Assembly: GCA_027484055.1 (NCBI GenBank)
Contig: JAIXQH010000051.1
Location: forward strand, 1-64,000
DNA: 64,000 nt
From: Verrucomicrobiaceae bacterium
GTDB lineage: Bacteria; Verrucomicrobiota; Verrucomicrobiia; Verrucomicrobiales; Akkermansiaceae
Reading direction: 5' to 3'
Below the pieces are notes generated by a model that was not told the origin of the DNA, made no database searches, and was given only the letters and a program-made list of their open reading frames with translations. A program made the position numbers and the translations under genes. Below are positions 38,000-46,146 of this stretch, piece by piece; the first letter of the stretch is position 1; every line of letters starts with the position of its first letter.

Positions 38000-38863
38000 A
38001 TGAAGACGAATCCTAACGACCCTGTTCCCGACCCTAGTCCAAATCCTATTCCAGCCACAAACATCGTTACCATGTTTGTAGATGCAACCAAGGAGATTTC
38101 CTCGTCGGAAGACGATACTAGCGCTTCGCGGGATGAGGAAGACCTTGTGAAACGCACAGCCAAGATACTGCGACAGGGCATGCAATCCTCTCGCAAGGGC
38201 TTGAAGGAGATTTTCGAGGGGACGTTGCACCTGATGGACTTGCAGTTGCGTCACTCGGCGCAAGGAGCTCGCAACGACCTAAACCCACATGGGAAGAAGT
38301 CGGGATTCCTGAGGGTTCTGGACGAGGTTGGCACTCCGCCAACAACCGCTTACCGGTGGATCGAGAAAGTGAGCCGCTTCCTTTTGGAAATTGGGATCAC
38401 CAATGCGAACTTTCCTCGTCCCGATACCCTAGAGTGGACGAAAATGGTGACCTCAGTGAAACGAAGGGTAGAGCATATCAGTGGACTCGGTCTTCCGATC
38501 TGTGCGATTCCTCAGCCCAAAGATGAGGAAATTCTAACGCGTCTGCGCATGGCCGCCGCCGCTGGTCACGTAGAAGCGAGGCAGTTGTTGCAGGAGCTCG
38601 AAGCGGGCGAAACGACTATGGAGGAAGCAACTCGCCGCTACTGTATGGTCGAAAAAGTGGGCCAGCGGACTCCTCCTGCATTGCTGAAACTCAATCCCAG
38701 GACAATGCAGGCCGAGGGCCGAGCCATCAAAGCTATGGGAGTGGTGGAAGAGCTCTTTACAGGATGGGAAAAGTTCCCTCTGCATGTCAGAGTTCAGGCT
38801 CGCTTGCGGATCCGTGAAATGATTGGAAAGCTGCCGAAAGACTGCGAATTCTTGGATGACTGA
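38000..38863 (+). CDS. Hypothetical protein of the mobilizable element
   Basis: 287 residues from ATG 38000 (MKTNPNDP); an upstream in-frame ATG at 37973 is less likely because it leaves only six bases to the relaxase stop and the extra residues are not protein-like. The middle contains a helix-turn-helix-like LRVLDEVGTPPTTAYRWIEKV (about 105-125), resembling plasmid-borne DNA-binding proteins. The last ~50 residues are helical. A role in replication or partition control is possible but unproven. Confidence 0.65.
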   Translation: MKTNPNDPVPDPSPNPIPATNIVTMFVDATKEISSSEDDTSASRDEEDLVKRTAKILRQGMQSSRKGLKEIFEGTLHLMDLQLRHSAQGARNDLNPHGKKSGFLRVLDEVGTPPTTAYRWIEKVSRFLLEIGITNANFPRPDTLEWTKMVTSVKRRVEHISGLGLPICAIPQPKDEEILTRLRMAAAAGHVEARQLLQELEAGETTMEEATRRYCMVEKVGQRTPPALLKLNPRTMQAEGRAIKAMGVVEELFTGWEKFPLHVRVQARLRIREMIGKLPKDCEFLDD

Positions 38864-38999
38864 TTGTCCCATGGAGCATTTCACGTGATAATACCAAAGA
38901 TACTTAGAATTTGGATTTTTTTACCGCAGACGAACGGGATGAACCAAGATGAAGGGAGCGGAAATAGTCTGAAAGCGAAGGGATTTTGGTATGATTCAC

Positions 39000-39905
39000 T
39001 CACAGGAAGAACGGGGCCTGTTTTATTGCCCGGCGCGCCGCATCACGAAGACGCCAATCCTCTATGTCTCCGGGATAGGTGACCCAGCCTCCACCTACCT
39101 TGATGCGGGGATCGTAAAACCCTTTTGCCGCACTGGTATCCACGCTTCCGACGACTTTTCGAAGTGCTGGCAAACGCAGATCATGCGCGGCTTCAACCAG
39201 AAAGTCGCCGCCAATGGATTGTAGCTTGGGCGCGTGAACCACATGGGTTAGCAGTGTCAGAAGAAATCCGCCGCCGATGGTCTCTAGCTCGGGAAACCTC
39301 ACAACCTCGGCCTTAGTTAAGCAAAGATAGTCGCCGACGCTTCTGAGGTGTTTAGACTCTGCGGCAAAAGACCAATAGACTCCTAGAGACCTACCCACGG
39401 TAGTTAGGCGTGGCGGAATGTTTCCGAGCATTTTTGCCCTGCCACCAACGTGTTTCAGACGAGGAACATGCAGATCAAAGGTTTTCATTGCCTCAAAATT
39501 TCCACCTATGGCCTGCAAATTCGGCAGGTAGACTCGCTTGTCGGTCGTGGTAATCAAACTGCAACCAATGTGACGCAGGCAGGCCGCGTGGATGATGGCA
39601 TTAGAGTCAACGATCAGACTGCCATGGATTCCGGAATACGTCACTTGGAGGCGTCTCTTGCTACGCCACGTAAAGGAGGTCAGAAGAATGGTGCCTGTTC
39701 GGCTCTTGCAGGTCCTGCGTGATTCGTGGAGATGGGATTTTTTGACACGGGCAAGGTGCGGATTCCGATTGATATGGAACGAAATGTTGGGGGTACCAAG
39801 CCACCTGCCATGTTGGTCGTAGCAAGGGATCAGGTCATCGGGAATATGCCCTGTTGCCAGGTAGGTTTCAATATTTGAAAGTATGATCTTTGTTTCTGAA
39901 TTCAT
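39000..39905 (-). CDS. Leucine-rich-repeat-like protein
   Basis: 301 residues from ATG 39905 (MNSETKIIL); a longer in-frame ATG at 40034 would run into the neighbouring gene. From about residue 90 the sequence shows irregular repeats of the kind LPxLxxIGGxF (LPNLQAIGGNFEAM, VPRLKHVGGRAKM, FPELETIGGGFLL, APKLQSIGGDFLV, LPALRKVVG), which suggests a solenoid of ~20-residue turns. No signal peptide, so probably cytoplasmic. It lies within the mobilizable element. Function unknown. Confidence 0.65.
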   Translation of the reverse strand: MNSETKIILSNIETYLATGHIPDDLIPCYDQHGRWLGTPNISFHINRNPHLARVKKSHLHESRRTCKSRTGTILLTSFTWRSKRRLQVTYSGIHGSLIVDSNAIIHAACLRHIGCSLITTTDKRVYLPNLQAIGGNFEAMKTFDLHVPRLKHVGGRAKMLGNIPPRLTTVGRSLGVYWSFAAESKHLRSVGDYLCLTKAEVVRFPELETIGGGFLLTLLTHVVHAPKLQSIGGDFLVEAAHDLRLPALRKVVGSVDTSAAKGFYDPRIKVGGGWVTYPGDIEDWRLRDAARRAIKQAPFFL

Positions 39906-39937
39906 GTATGTGTTATTTTTTGTTAGTATTTGAGTGA

Positions 39938-40588
39938 TTAAATGACATCCACAAACGCTACTTCGATGGTTTCGATGATCTCCCTGAGATGAGGTTTCGC
40001 TCGGGACAGATGCTGGTAGACGCTGCTGCGGCAAACGTTCCGCCTTTTGGCGAGATCACCGACACGGATGCCATGCACGTAGACGGCTGCAGCCATTGCG
40101 GCGCTAAGCGCACTGATTCTGTCGTTACGCAAGGCCACACGAATCGCCTCGTGGCAGAGATCACGCATGACAGGCGTCGGCCAGTCACAGGTACGAACCA
40201 TCACGGGATGACAGGTTGTTGTGGGCATGGCCGGCATGCGGGGCCGGCTCTCCGCCTTTCTGAACAGCTCTTTGATGGTGTCGCGCTTGATGATTTGGAG
40301 AGCACCAGCGATTGCACGCGGTGCATGCCATGCCTCGACGGGCTTGTCCGGATCAATGCGGTCGCCTTGCAAATACCACGTCAGCGCGAGCAGAATGGCT
40401 TCTTGGCGGATGTCTTCTTCCTGTGCAGTCAAAATTCCCCGCAAGACCCCGTCGGGAAGACGCTTCAGTGCCAGTGTAGTCAGCTCTTCGGCAATCTTTT
40501 CAAGGCGCTCTTCAGACGCCTCGTGATCATTACGTTTGTTCGGATTTTGTGAATGGGTTGTGGTGTGTTTGGATTGGTTTGCTTTCAT
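39938..40588 (-). CDS. Sigma-factor-like helix-turn-helix protein
   Basis: 216 residues from ATG 40588 (MKANQSKHT). A segment EEDIRQEAILLALTWYLQGD resembles the region-2 helix of extracytoplasmic sigma factors, and the C-terminus GIRVGDLAKRRNVCRSSVYQHLSRAKPHLR is a clear helix-turn-helix like region 4. A longer frame from 40840 exists but runs back into the phosphoesterase gene and through two strong hairpins. It may regulate the element. Weak as a true sigma factor because the -10-binding residues are not evident. Confidence 0.65.
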   Translation of the reverse strand: MKANQSKHTTTHSQNPNKRNDHEASEERLEKIAEELTTLALKRLPDGVLRGILTAQEEDIRQEAILLALTWYLQGDRIDPDKPVEAWHAPRAIAGALQIIKRDTIKELFRKAESRPRMPAMPTTTCHPVMVRTCDWPTPVMRDLCHEAIRVALRNDRISALSAAMAAAVYVHGIRVGDLAKRRNVCRSSVYQHLSRAKPHLREIIETIEVAFVDVI

Positions 40589-40641
40589 AGCAATCGGGGA
40601 TTTCCGATTGCTGGATCGATGGTTCGAAAGAACCATCGATC
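40589..40641 (-). promoter_or_regulatory. Two strong hairpins in the leader of the sigma-like gene
   Basis: Perfect 12-base arms GATCGATGGTTC (40614-40625) and GAACCATCGATC (40630-40641) enclose four bases. Next to it, 9-base arms AGCAATCGG (40589-40597) and CCGATTGCT (40604-40612) end directly at the ATG of the sigma-like gene. No T-run follows on either strand, so a simple terminator is unlikely. Positioning suggests control of translation start or an RNA-processing site. Confidence 0.6.
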
Positions 40642-40682
40642 CCGATTTGTTTCTGGATTTGGTTTCCTTGCGAAGGTGCGAA

Positions 40683-41519
40683 TTATGAAAGTCGCAGGAC
40701 CTCAAGCGCGCCAAGTCTACCGGTCCGCGCATGAGCGACACGCACACAGATGTTCGGGCCGATTTGGGTGACGCTGGCGCTGTGGGAGTGACCGCACAGG
40801 ATGGTGATCCGACGAGTTGGAAACGCGCTTGCGATCCCACGGATCGCGAGGCCTACCGAAACATTGGCATAATGCGGCAGGTGAAGGGGGCCGCATGGTG
40901 CGTCATTGTAGCGCACGGCCTCTGCAAATGGCGGTGTGTGTGTAAGCACGATCACATGAAAAAAACGAGACAGGGCAAGGGGCAGGATCTGCCGGATCAA
41001 TTTCGCTGAATCCTTGCCCAGTTCCTGCATCTTGATCATGGACTGTTCTCGGGTAAGACCTCGAAAATCGACAATGGCGCGGTGATCCGGGCTCCGTAGG
41101 CGAGAATGAATACCATATCCCGCCCTAGCGTCAGGCCAACCATTGTGGCCTATTAAGCAAGTATGGCGGTTGAGTGGGATAATCTGCCTGCCGTTCAAGT
41201 AATGGAGATTCCCGACTTTCTCGCACAGAGCGTTGATTTCGGCATCCACTTCGGTAAACGAACCGCCGTAATAGTCGTGATTTCCCGTCACAAAAAAGAC
41301 GGGTCTGGGCATGCAGACCGTGGCGATGACGCGAAGGTGATTGGTCAGACAGCGTGCAGAGGAGATGTCACCGGTGATGGCTACGCAGTCCGCCGTGGAT
41401 TCCACGATGCATTGGAGGAAATAGTTGATTTGCCGGGTGTCTACCTTGTCAAGGTGGAGGTCGCTGTACCAGTTAACAGTGCTGGTTGTTGAGGATGGGC
41501 GGTGTGTGATTACTTTCAT
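40683..41519 (-). CDS. Calcineurin-like metallophosphoesterase
   Basis: 278 residues from ATG 41519 (MKVITHRPS). The five metal-site blocks are present in order: SDLHLD, GDISSA, GNHDYY, THTPPF and GHSHSA. Such enzymes hydrolyse phosphomono- or diesters, including nucleotides and DNA ends; substrate cannot be told here. Inside the mobilizable element and in the same direction as the sigma-like gene. Confidence 0.85.
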   Translation of the reverse strand: MKVITHRPSSTTSTVNWYSDLHLDKVDTRQINYFLQCIVESTADCVAITGDISSARCLTNHLRVIATVCMPRPVFFVTGNHDYYGGSFTEVDAEINALCEKVGNLHYLNGRQIIPLNRHTCLIGHNGWPDARAGYGIHSRLRSPDHRAIVDFRGLTREQSMIKMQELGKDSAKLIRQILPLALSRFFHVIVLTHTPPFAEAVRYNDAPCGPLHLPHYANVSVGLAIRGIASAFPTRRITILCGHSHSASVTQIGPNICVRVAHARTGRLGALEVLRLS

Positions 41520-42018
41520 TATCTGGTGCGAACGGCATGGTTGCGCCATTCACCCCAATTAGGTGGTTTTTCCGGCCAAGTGTACAGTCTCTCGACAGAA
41601 ATAAATTTTGAAAAAATGTCTGGGGCTCGCCTCTACAGAATTCCCTAAAGCCCCCTAATAAGGGTGATGAGAATGAATTCACACTTTTTTGCGGGTCGGA
41701 GCAAAGGAACCGACCATCATGTTGAACCCTATCGCCTGATTGAATGCGCGGATGGCATAGTTTTTGCCATCATCTTCGCCAGCCATGGCGTGGAGTTTAT
41801 ACAGGGTTACTGCCGCAAGGCACTGATCGACAAATGGGGCATGCAGTGCATCGATACGTTCAAGCGTGGGGGAGATTCTACGCTGACACGAGCATGGGCG
41901 ATTCCATTGAAACAAGGGAGTTTCCTGTTTCGTCCCACAAGATTGGATCTGGTTGCGGAGCAGGAGTGGATGCGAGGAACGAAGGGATAGCAGGGCCTGT
42001 TTACGGCAGCATCACATA
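41520..42018. other. 499-base stretch without a supported gene
   Basis: Overlapping short frames exist on both strands near 41664-41990, but neither has a ribosome site or recognisable domain, so I do not call a gene. The segment 41560-41660 is AT-rich and may contain the promoter of the phosphoesterase gene. Confidence 0.4.
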
Positions 42019-42957
42019 TCAGGTGGCGATTCCGGGGCTGGCTGGGTCATGCGTTGGCTGGGAGGATGGGTTCGTGGCGACTGAGAGGTGTTCGTGAATG
42101 GCGACTTCCAGCAGCAGTTCTTCGAAGAACCGGGGTCCTTGGCCGAGGCGGGTGGCTTCCGGAATGCCGTCGCGGGCGAGCATCTTGTAGCGTCCGCGCC
42201 AGCACTGGGGAAGTGACGACAGGATGCGGGCGAGCATGTCGTGGTAGTCTGCTTGCTGCAGGCGTGGCAGGGTGATCAACTGGGCACCAAAGCGCCGGCT
42301 GAGCTCCGCAGGAATATATTGGGCCAAGCGGTTCAGGTCCGGTGCATGGGATGCGGCGTTGCCGGACACGGTGCCAAAGCCGATCGGATCAGGCGAATCC
42401 CAGATTTCCTGAAACGCGCCGCCTGCGAGGATGAGGGTTTTGTCGCGCAGCGTGGTTTCGGCTTCTGTGATTTGCTGCTCGGTGAGCCGGTCACTCTCCA
42501 AATCATTGAGAGTGGATGGAAATTTCCGGTCCAGCAGAGAGAAGATTTCCGTGGTCTGGAAGCGCACCCATTCTCCCTGGCTTCTGAGGGTGCCGATTTT
42601 GTCGAGCTCATCCAAGTAGATGATGCCTCCCGGTTTATCCGCCAGTTGCTTAATGAACTGGTAGATGATTGGCCATGTAGAGGGCGCGCTCCTCTGGTTG
42701 GCACCCATGACGATCCATTCGGCCACCGAGATCGGCAGGTAAGCGAGGCCGAGACTGCTTGCCACGGCGTGGGCGAGGTGGGTTTTGCCAGAGCCCGAAT
42801 TACCTATAATGAACACGTTTCCGCGTGGCTTAATCGGCAGCGCCGAGAAGTCCGTATGGATGAAAGCGTTGGCGATGGCGCACAGCCGATCGTAGGCGGC
42901 ACGCTGGTAGGAATAGATCAGGGGCTGGGTGGTGGTGTCTGTTGGCTTTTGAAGCAT
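42019..42957 (-). CDS. AAA+ ATPase of the mobilizable element
   Basis: 312 residues from ATG 42957 (MLQKPTD). This start is preferred over 42990 because the upstream gene's terminator occupies 42962-43005. Walker A is GNSGSGKT (52-59) and Walker B is IIYLDELDK (112-120). An arginine-finger-like PAELSRRFGAQ lies near 237. Fold and spacing resemble ClpX/DnaC-type AAA+ proteins without a zinc domain. The Asn/Gln-rich N-terminal 40 residues may bind a partner. The gene follows the 266-residue protein; the partner is unknown. Confidence 0.8.
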   Translation of the reverse strand: MLQKPTDTTTQPLIYSYQRAAYDRLCAIANAFIHTDFSALPIKPRGNVFIIGNSGSGKTHLAHAVASSLGLAYLPISVAEWIVMGANQRSAPSTWPIIYQFIKQLADKPGGIIYLDELDKIGTLRSQGEWVRFQTTEIFSLLDRKFPSTLNDLESDRLTEQQITEAETTLRDKTLILAGGAFQEIWDSPDPIGFGTVSGNAASHAPDLNRLAQYIPAELSRRFGAQLITLPRLQQADYHDMLARILSSLPQCWRGRYKMLARDGIPEATRLGQGPRFFEELLLEVAIHEHLSVATNPSSQPTHDPASPGIAT

Positions 42958-42961
42958 ACTT

Positions 42962-43005
42962 GTGAGAAAAAAGAAGGAGCGGCGAGACAAACGTCTCGCC
43001 GCTCC
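42962..43005 (-). terminator. Rho-independent terminator of the 43027-43827 gene
   Basis: Thirteen-base perfect arms GGAGCGGCGAGAC (42976-42988) and GTCTCGCCGCTCC (42993-43005) with a four-base loop, followed on the minus strand by TTCTTTTTTC. It lies 21 bases past the stop of the 266-residue gene and just before the AAA+ gene. Confidence 0.88.
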
Positions 43006-43026
43006 CTTTGATTCGTGGGTTTGGGT

Positions 43027-43827
43027 TTATGGTTGTTCGATGATCTTGCGGACTGCTGCGACCTCGGCTTCGGGCATTAGGCGCTCAAGGCGTTCCCATT
43101 GCTCCTCCTCGGTCATGAGGCGAACCACTTGTTCGAGGGGTTGGAGGGCGGCAATTTCGCTCTCTGGCAGTTGCGCGAGCAGTTCCGAGATCCGTGAGGG
43201 CTTGCGGCCTGCGCGGAGGATGTAGCGTGGGTATTTGGATTCCTTGCTGATTACCTTTTCGATGCAGATTTGCACGCCATCTTCATCGGCTAGGATGTTG
43301 TGGGCCAGGTCATCGTTTTCGTCGCGGTCACTCGCCATGCGCAGGATTTGGTAGCCCAGACCCGGAGATCCGCCCCGCTCGCCCGAGTAACCGGATAGCG
43401 ACAACAATCGCGCCACATGAGGGCTGTCATTGTCTGGACTGCTGCGGGTGATCACCCAGCAAAGCGAGAGTGGTCTGGGCAGCAACCGCAATCCCTCGCG
43501 GTTCGATTTCGAGAACAGCTTTTCTGGGACAGTCTTGTGCAAATAGGTGTAGACGTTGTCCCAGACGCTGCGCTTGGCAGGTTCGAGGGTTCTTGGGTGG
43601 GCGAATTTTCCCGTAGGCGTCTCCAGGACATGCATCGCAAGGAGCCAATCGGAAGATCCGCTGACTTTTGCTGGCACGATGCGCATCCAGTTAAGTCCTT
43701 CTGCGAGACGCAACAGGCGATCTTCGAATTTGGTCGTTAGGAGTTCATCACTGTAGCGTTTGACTGGTGCCTTTTTCCAGGGATCGACAACCGTCGAGCT
43801 GGTGGGTTGGTGTTCGGTGGTTTTCAT
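43027..43827 (-). CDS. Hypothetical protein of the mobilizable element
   Basis: 266 residues, no signal peptide or membrane segment. The N-terminal ~150 residues look like a mixed alpha/beta domain (WMRIVPAKVSGSSDWLLAMH is a strand-rich portion), which has the flavour of a single-strand DNA-binding fold, but I cannot support that. The C-terminal ~60 residues are acidic and helical (LLAQLPESEIAALQPLEQVV), resembling the acidic tails of such proteins. It has its own strong terminator. Confidence 0.6.
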   Translation of the reverse strand: MKTTEHQPTSSTVVDPWKKAPVKRYSDELLTTKFEDRLLRLAEGLNWMRIVPAKVSGSSDWLLAMHVLETPTGKFAHPRTLEPAKRSVWDNVYTYLHKTVPEKLFSKSNREGLRLLPRPLSLCWVITRSSPDNDSPHVARLLSLSGYSGERGGSPGLGYQILRMASDRDENDDLAHNILADEDGVQICIEKVISKESKYPRYILRAGRKPSRISELLAQLPESEIAALQPLEQVVRLMTEEEQWERLERLMPEAEVAAVRKIIEQP

Positions 43828-44046
43828 TATCTTATATGTTTTTCTGGTTTGGTTTTGGCTGGTCCGACCCCAAGGGTTGTTGAGTATTTATCGGATGACG
43901 TGTGGGAATTTCGCTCGGGCGAACCGACCGAAAGGTCGGGGGGAAACGAGTTGATGCTTTTGGGTATGGTCCAAGTTGGATCTCCCTCAAACTGGTTCGT
44001 AAGCAGGGCACTTGCAGCAATCCCCTCTCTTCAGTCTTTCAACGTA
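43828..44046. other. Upstream region of the 266-residue gene and first structured repeat
   Basis: Together with the repeat at 44047-44326 this forms a gene-free stretch of more than 500 bases. A CGAACCGACCGAAAGGTCGG segment near 43919-43938 contains an ACCGACC...GGTCGG hairpin possibility. No promoter was recognised with confidence. Confidence 0.35.
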
Positions 44047-44326
44047 TAGCCTCCGGTCCAATCCCCAGCGTCCGAGGATAGTGCTTTGTGGAGGGGATCC
44101 CTCTGGCAGCCTCCCGTCACCCGGCAGACGGAAACACTCGTTTCTGTCCGGGTTAGGCGGGGGTTCAAGGGGGATCGGGACCCAACGCACAAGCAAACCC
44201 GCAGGAGGTGGGCTGGCGTCGTTTCTACAGGGGGGGGGCGTTGCGGGGGGGCACACCCACCCGCTGAGATGGGTCGTGGGCAACAGAGCGCCGCGCCGTG
44301 CCCACGAGGGAAGAAGCCTCTTCCCT
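44047..44326 (+). ncRNA. Candidate structured RNA, copy 1
   Basis: About 280 bases, almost identical over its first ~165 bases to 45637-45892. Three stems are visible. Stem A is ACCCG (44119-44123) and GACGGAAA (44127-44134) pairing with TTTCTGTC (44141-44148) and CGGGT (44149-44153), with a three-base bulge. Stem B is GTGGGCA (44276-44282) with TGCCCAC (44299-44305). Stem C is AGGGAAGA (44307-44314) with TCTTCCCT (44319-44326). Differences from copy 2 keep the pairing, and G-U pairs favour plus-strand transcription. It is convergent with the gene ending at 44353. Its family is unknown to me. Confidence 0.6.
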
Positions 44327-44352
44327 GCCCCTGCTTCCAACCATCCATTGCC

Positions 44353-45009
44353 TTACTTACAGATCTTGTATTGCCGATAGTCATATTCATTATAACCGAA
44401 GCGGCACATGCCATTCATATAATAGTTTTTCTTATCTTGATTGATCCACTTTCTGGCGGCCGAATAGTTGTCAAACCAGATTATTTCTCCATCATCGCCA
44501 CGGGCCCATCGACTGGTATCGCAATTCGTGTGCTTGTCGCGGAAAAACGTGTTGATCCACACGCGACAAAGTAAGTCATAGCCACGCTTCGCAGGACTCA
44601 GGGGCGGTTTGATCCCGAATCCCGCACACTTCTCTTCGAAGTATCCCTCTTCAGACGGATGGTATTCCCGGATCACGTTTGTGACATCCGATTCGACATA
44701 GGTGAAGATTTTTCCGTCTTCATCATAGGCATACACACGTTGACCGATCTGGTAGATGTATTGGTATCCTTCATCATGCCACCAGTTTACCGAAATTGGG
44801 CCAAGCATATCAATTTTATCGCCATTGAAATCTAACAAATTTGAGAGTAATGGGTCATGCTCTTTGATTTTCATCAGTTCATCGAACGAATCTTGGGACA
44901 ACAGCGGCTTCAAACGCTTCCTGTCGGCAAGCGTGAAGATGCATGGTTCTGTAGTGGCGGTGGTGTGTTTTGGCTCCGTGGGAGCCGCTTTCTTGGTTTT
45001 CTTATTCAT
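44353..45009 (-). CDS. Hypothetical protein flanked by the two structured repeats
   Basis: 218 residues. The N-terminus is Lys/Thr-rich; the body (RKRLKPLLSQDSFDELMKIK onwards) resembles SMI1/KNR4-like or SUKH-type composition, then a Trp/Tyr-rich stretch (NWWHDEGYQYIYQIGQRVYA). The C-terminal part has FDNYSAARKWINQDKKNYYM. I do not recognise a family. It is the only gene between the two direct repeats, so it could be lost or duplicated by recombination between them. Confidence 0.6.
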   Translation of the reverse strand: MNKKTKKAAPTEPKHTTATTEPCIFTLADRKRLKPLLSQDSFDELMKIKEHDPLLSNLLDFNGDKIDMLGPISVNWWHDEGYQYIYQIGQRVYAYDEDGKIFTYVESDVTNVIREYHPSEEGYFEEKCAGFGIKPPLSPAKRGYDLLCRVWINTFFRDKHTNCDTSRWARGDDGEIIWFDNYSAARKWINQDKKNYYMNGMCRFGYNEYDYRQYKICK

Positions 45010-45636
45010 GGGGTTTTGTGTTTTGTGTTGTGTGTTCCCGCCACGGAGATCCCGGGCGAAGAAAGTCTCAATGAAGAATCAGGCCAATGCCTCGGTACGA
45101 AGCTGCTGACTGCGGATGGATGTGCTCAACGGCCTGCCTCCAGGCTCGTGGCATCGATCTCTACAAAATCCCGTTACCGCGGGATGATGGCATAGATGCT
45201 CCTAGTTCTTCAAAAAATCAGTGAAAGTCTTATTCGATACTCGCGAAGGGGTGAGCCGATGGGGGCATCATCGGTTGTTCGAAATCGCTACAGAAATTGA
45301 ATGCGCAATACCGCCGCGTCCCGTCATTCGGGTCAGGGCGATTTACACGAGCAGTTTTCATAGCGAGATTAAGTGTTACTTGATGAGGCTCCTGATGTCG
45401 AGATATTTTTACCTCGCCCGCATGCGCGTGAGCGTACCGCGCATGCACGCGCGCTCGCGCATTAAGAGTTGCCAATAATCCTAAATTTATCTGCTAAAAA
45501 AAATCTTGCGCGAGGGTCACAGGAGCCCGAAAGGGGTACGTTGTGTTCACGGTCTGAACAGCACACCAGAATCGCACGCCTGGCACATGGTCTGTTCGAG
45601 CAGACCCTCTGTTCAGAATCATCCTCATCAAACCCG
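45010..45636. other. Intergenic region with alternating purine-pyrimidine tract
   Basis: 627 bases without a supported gene. A stretch at 45418-45462 is a run of CG, CA, TG and GC steps (CATGCGCGTGAGCGTACCGC begins it, and GCATGCACGCGCGCTCGCGC follows), prone to left-handed DNA. A GGTCTG/CAGACC hairpin lies at 45589-45606 and a GTTCA/TGAAC dyad at 45545-45559, just upstream of repeat copy 2. These may be promoter or control elements for the structured RNA. Confidence 0.45.
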
Positions 45637-45892
45637 TAGCCTCCGGTCCAATTCACAGCGTCCGAGGATAGTGCTTTGTGGAGGGGATCCCTCTGGCAGC
45701 CTCCCGTCACCCGGCAGACGGAAAAACTCGTTTCCGTCCGGGTCAGGCGGGGGTTCAAGGGGGATCGGGACCCAACGCACAAGCAAACCCGCAGGAGGTC
45801 GGCCGGCGCAGTCTCTTCGGGGCGTTGCGGGGTGTCCCCGCTGAAATGGGAGCGGGCAACGGAGTGCCTGCGCGGGAAGAAGCCTCTTCCCG
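45637..45892 (+). ncRNA. Candidate structured RNA, copy 2
   Basis: About 256 bases. Stem A GACGGAAA (45717-45724) pairs with TTTCCGTC (45731-45738), with G-C where copy 1 has G-U. Stem B GCGGGCA (45852-45858) pairs with TGCCTGC (45865-45871): relative to copy 1 one T-A pair became C-G and one G-C became G-U. Stem C CGGGAAGA (45873-45880) pairs with TCTTCCCG (45885-45892), closing C-G where copy 1 has A-T. The loop of stem B is 6 bases against 16 in copy 1. No T-run follows, so a simple terminator role is unlikely. Confidence 0.6.
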
Positions 45893-45996
45893 GCCTTATC
45901 CAGAATCCCTGGACTCCAGAACAGAATCAGGAATCACCTGGCATCCCCCAAGCGGCAAGCCTGCGGATTCTCCACCCAAAACGACGGTGCCCTCCA

Positions 45997-46146
45997 CTAC
46001 TCTGGCTTGTCTTTCAGGATCACATCAGGCGTCAGTTTCCAATATTGCTCGGCATCCTCATCGGTTTTCTCTCCATCGAGGTAGTGGTGACGAACCATGG
46101 ACTCGGAGTTGCCCATCTCAACAGCTACAACCCCCACTTCTCCCAA
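45997..46146 (-). pseudogene. C-terminal remnant of a tyrosine recombinase
   Basis: Fifty codons, open from TTG 46146 to TAG 45997. The reading frame gives VVAVEMGNSESMVRHHYLDG, the motif of tyrosine recombinases in which the His-rich turn leads to the nucleophilic Tyr (here Y22), followed by DAEQYWKLTPDV, the usual end of verrucomicrobial site-specific integrases. Everything upstream (core-binding domain, Arg and His-x-x-Arg boxes) is missing; the 3' end of the Argonaute pseudogene takes its place. The junction is near 46150. Confidence 0.65.

Noticed and set aside
39938-40840. Long 300-codon version of the sigma-like protein
   Set aside because: Its first 84 codons are antisense-like low-quality sequence across the phosphoesterase gene end and two hairpins; ATG 40588 is more natural.
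41664-41990. 108-codon plus-strand frame, with a competing 78-codon minus-strand frame
   Set aside because: Neither has a ribosome site or a recognisable sequence.
44047-45892. Retron or group II intron as an explanation of the structured repeats
   Set aside because: No reverse transcriptase is encoded nearby and no intron domain V-like hairpin was recognised.
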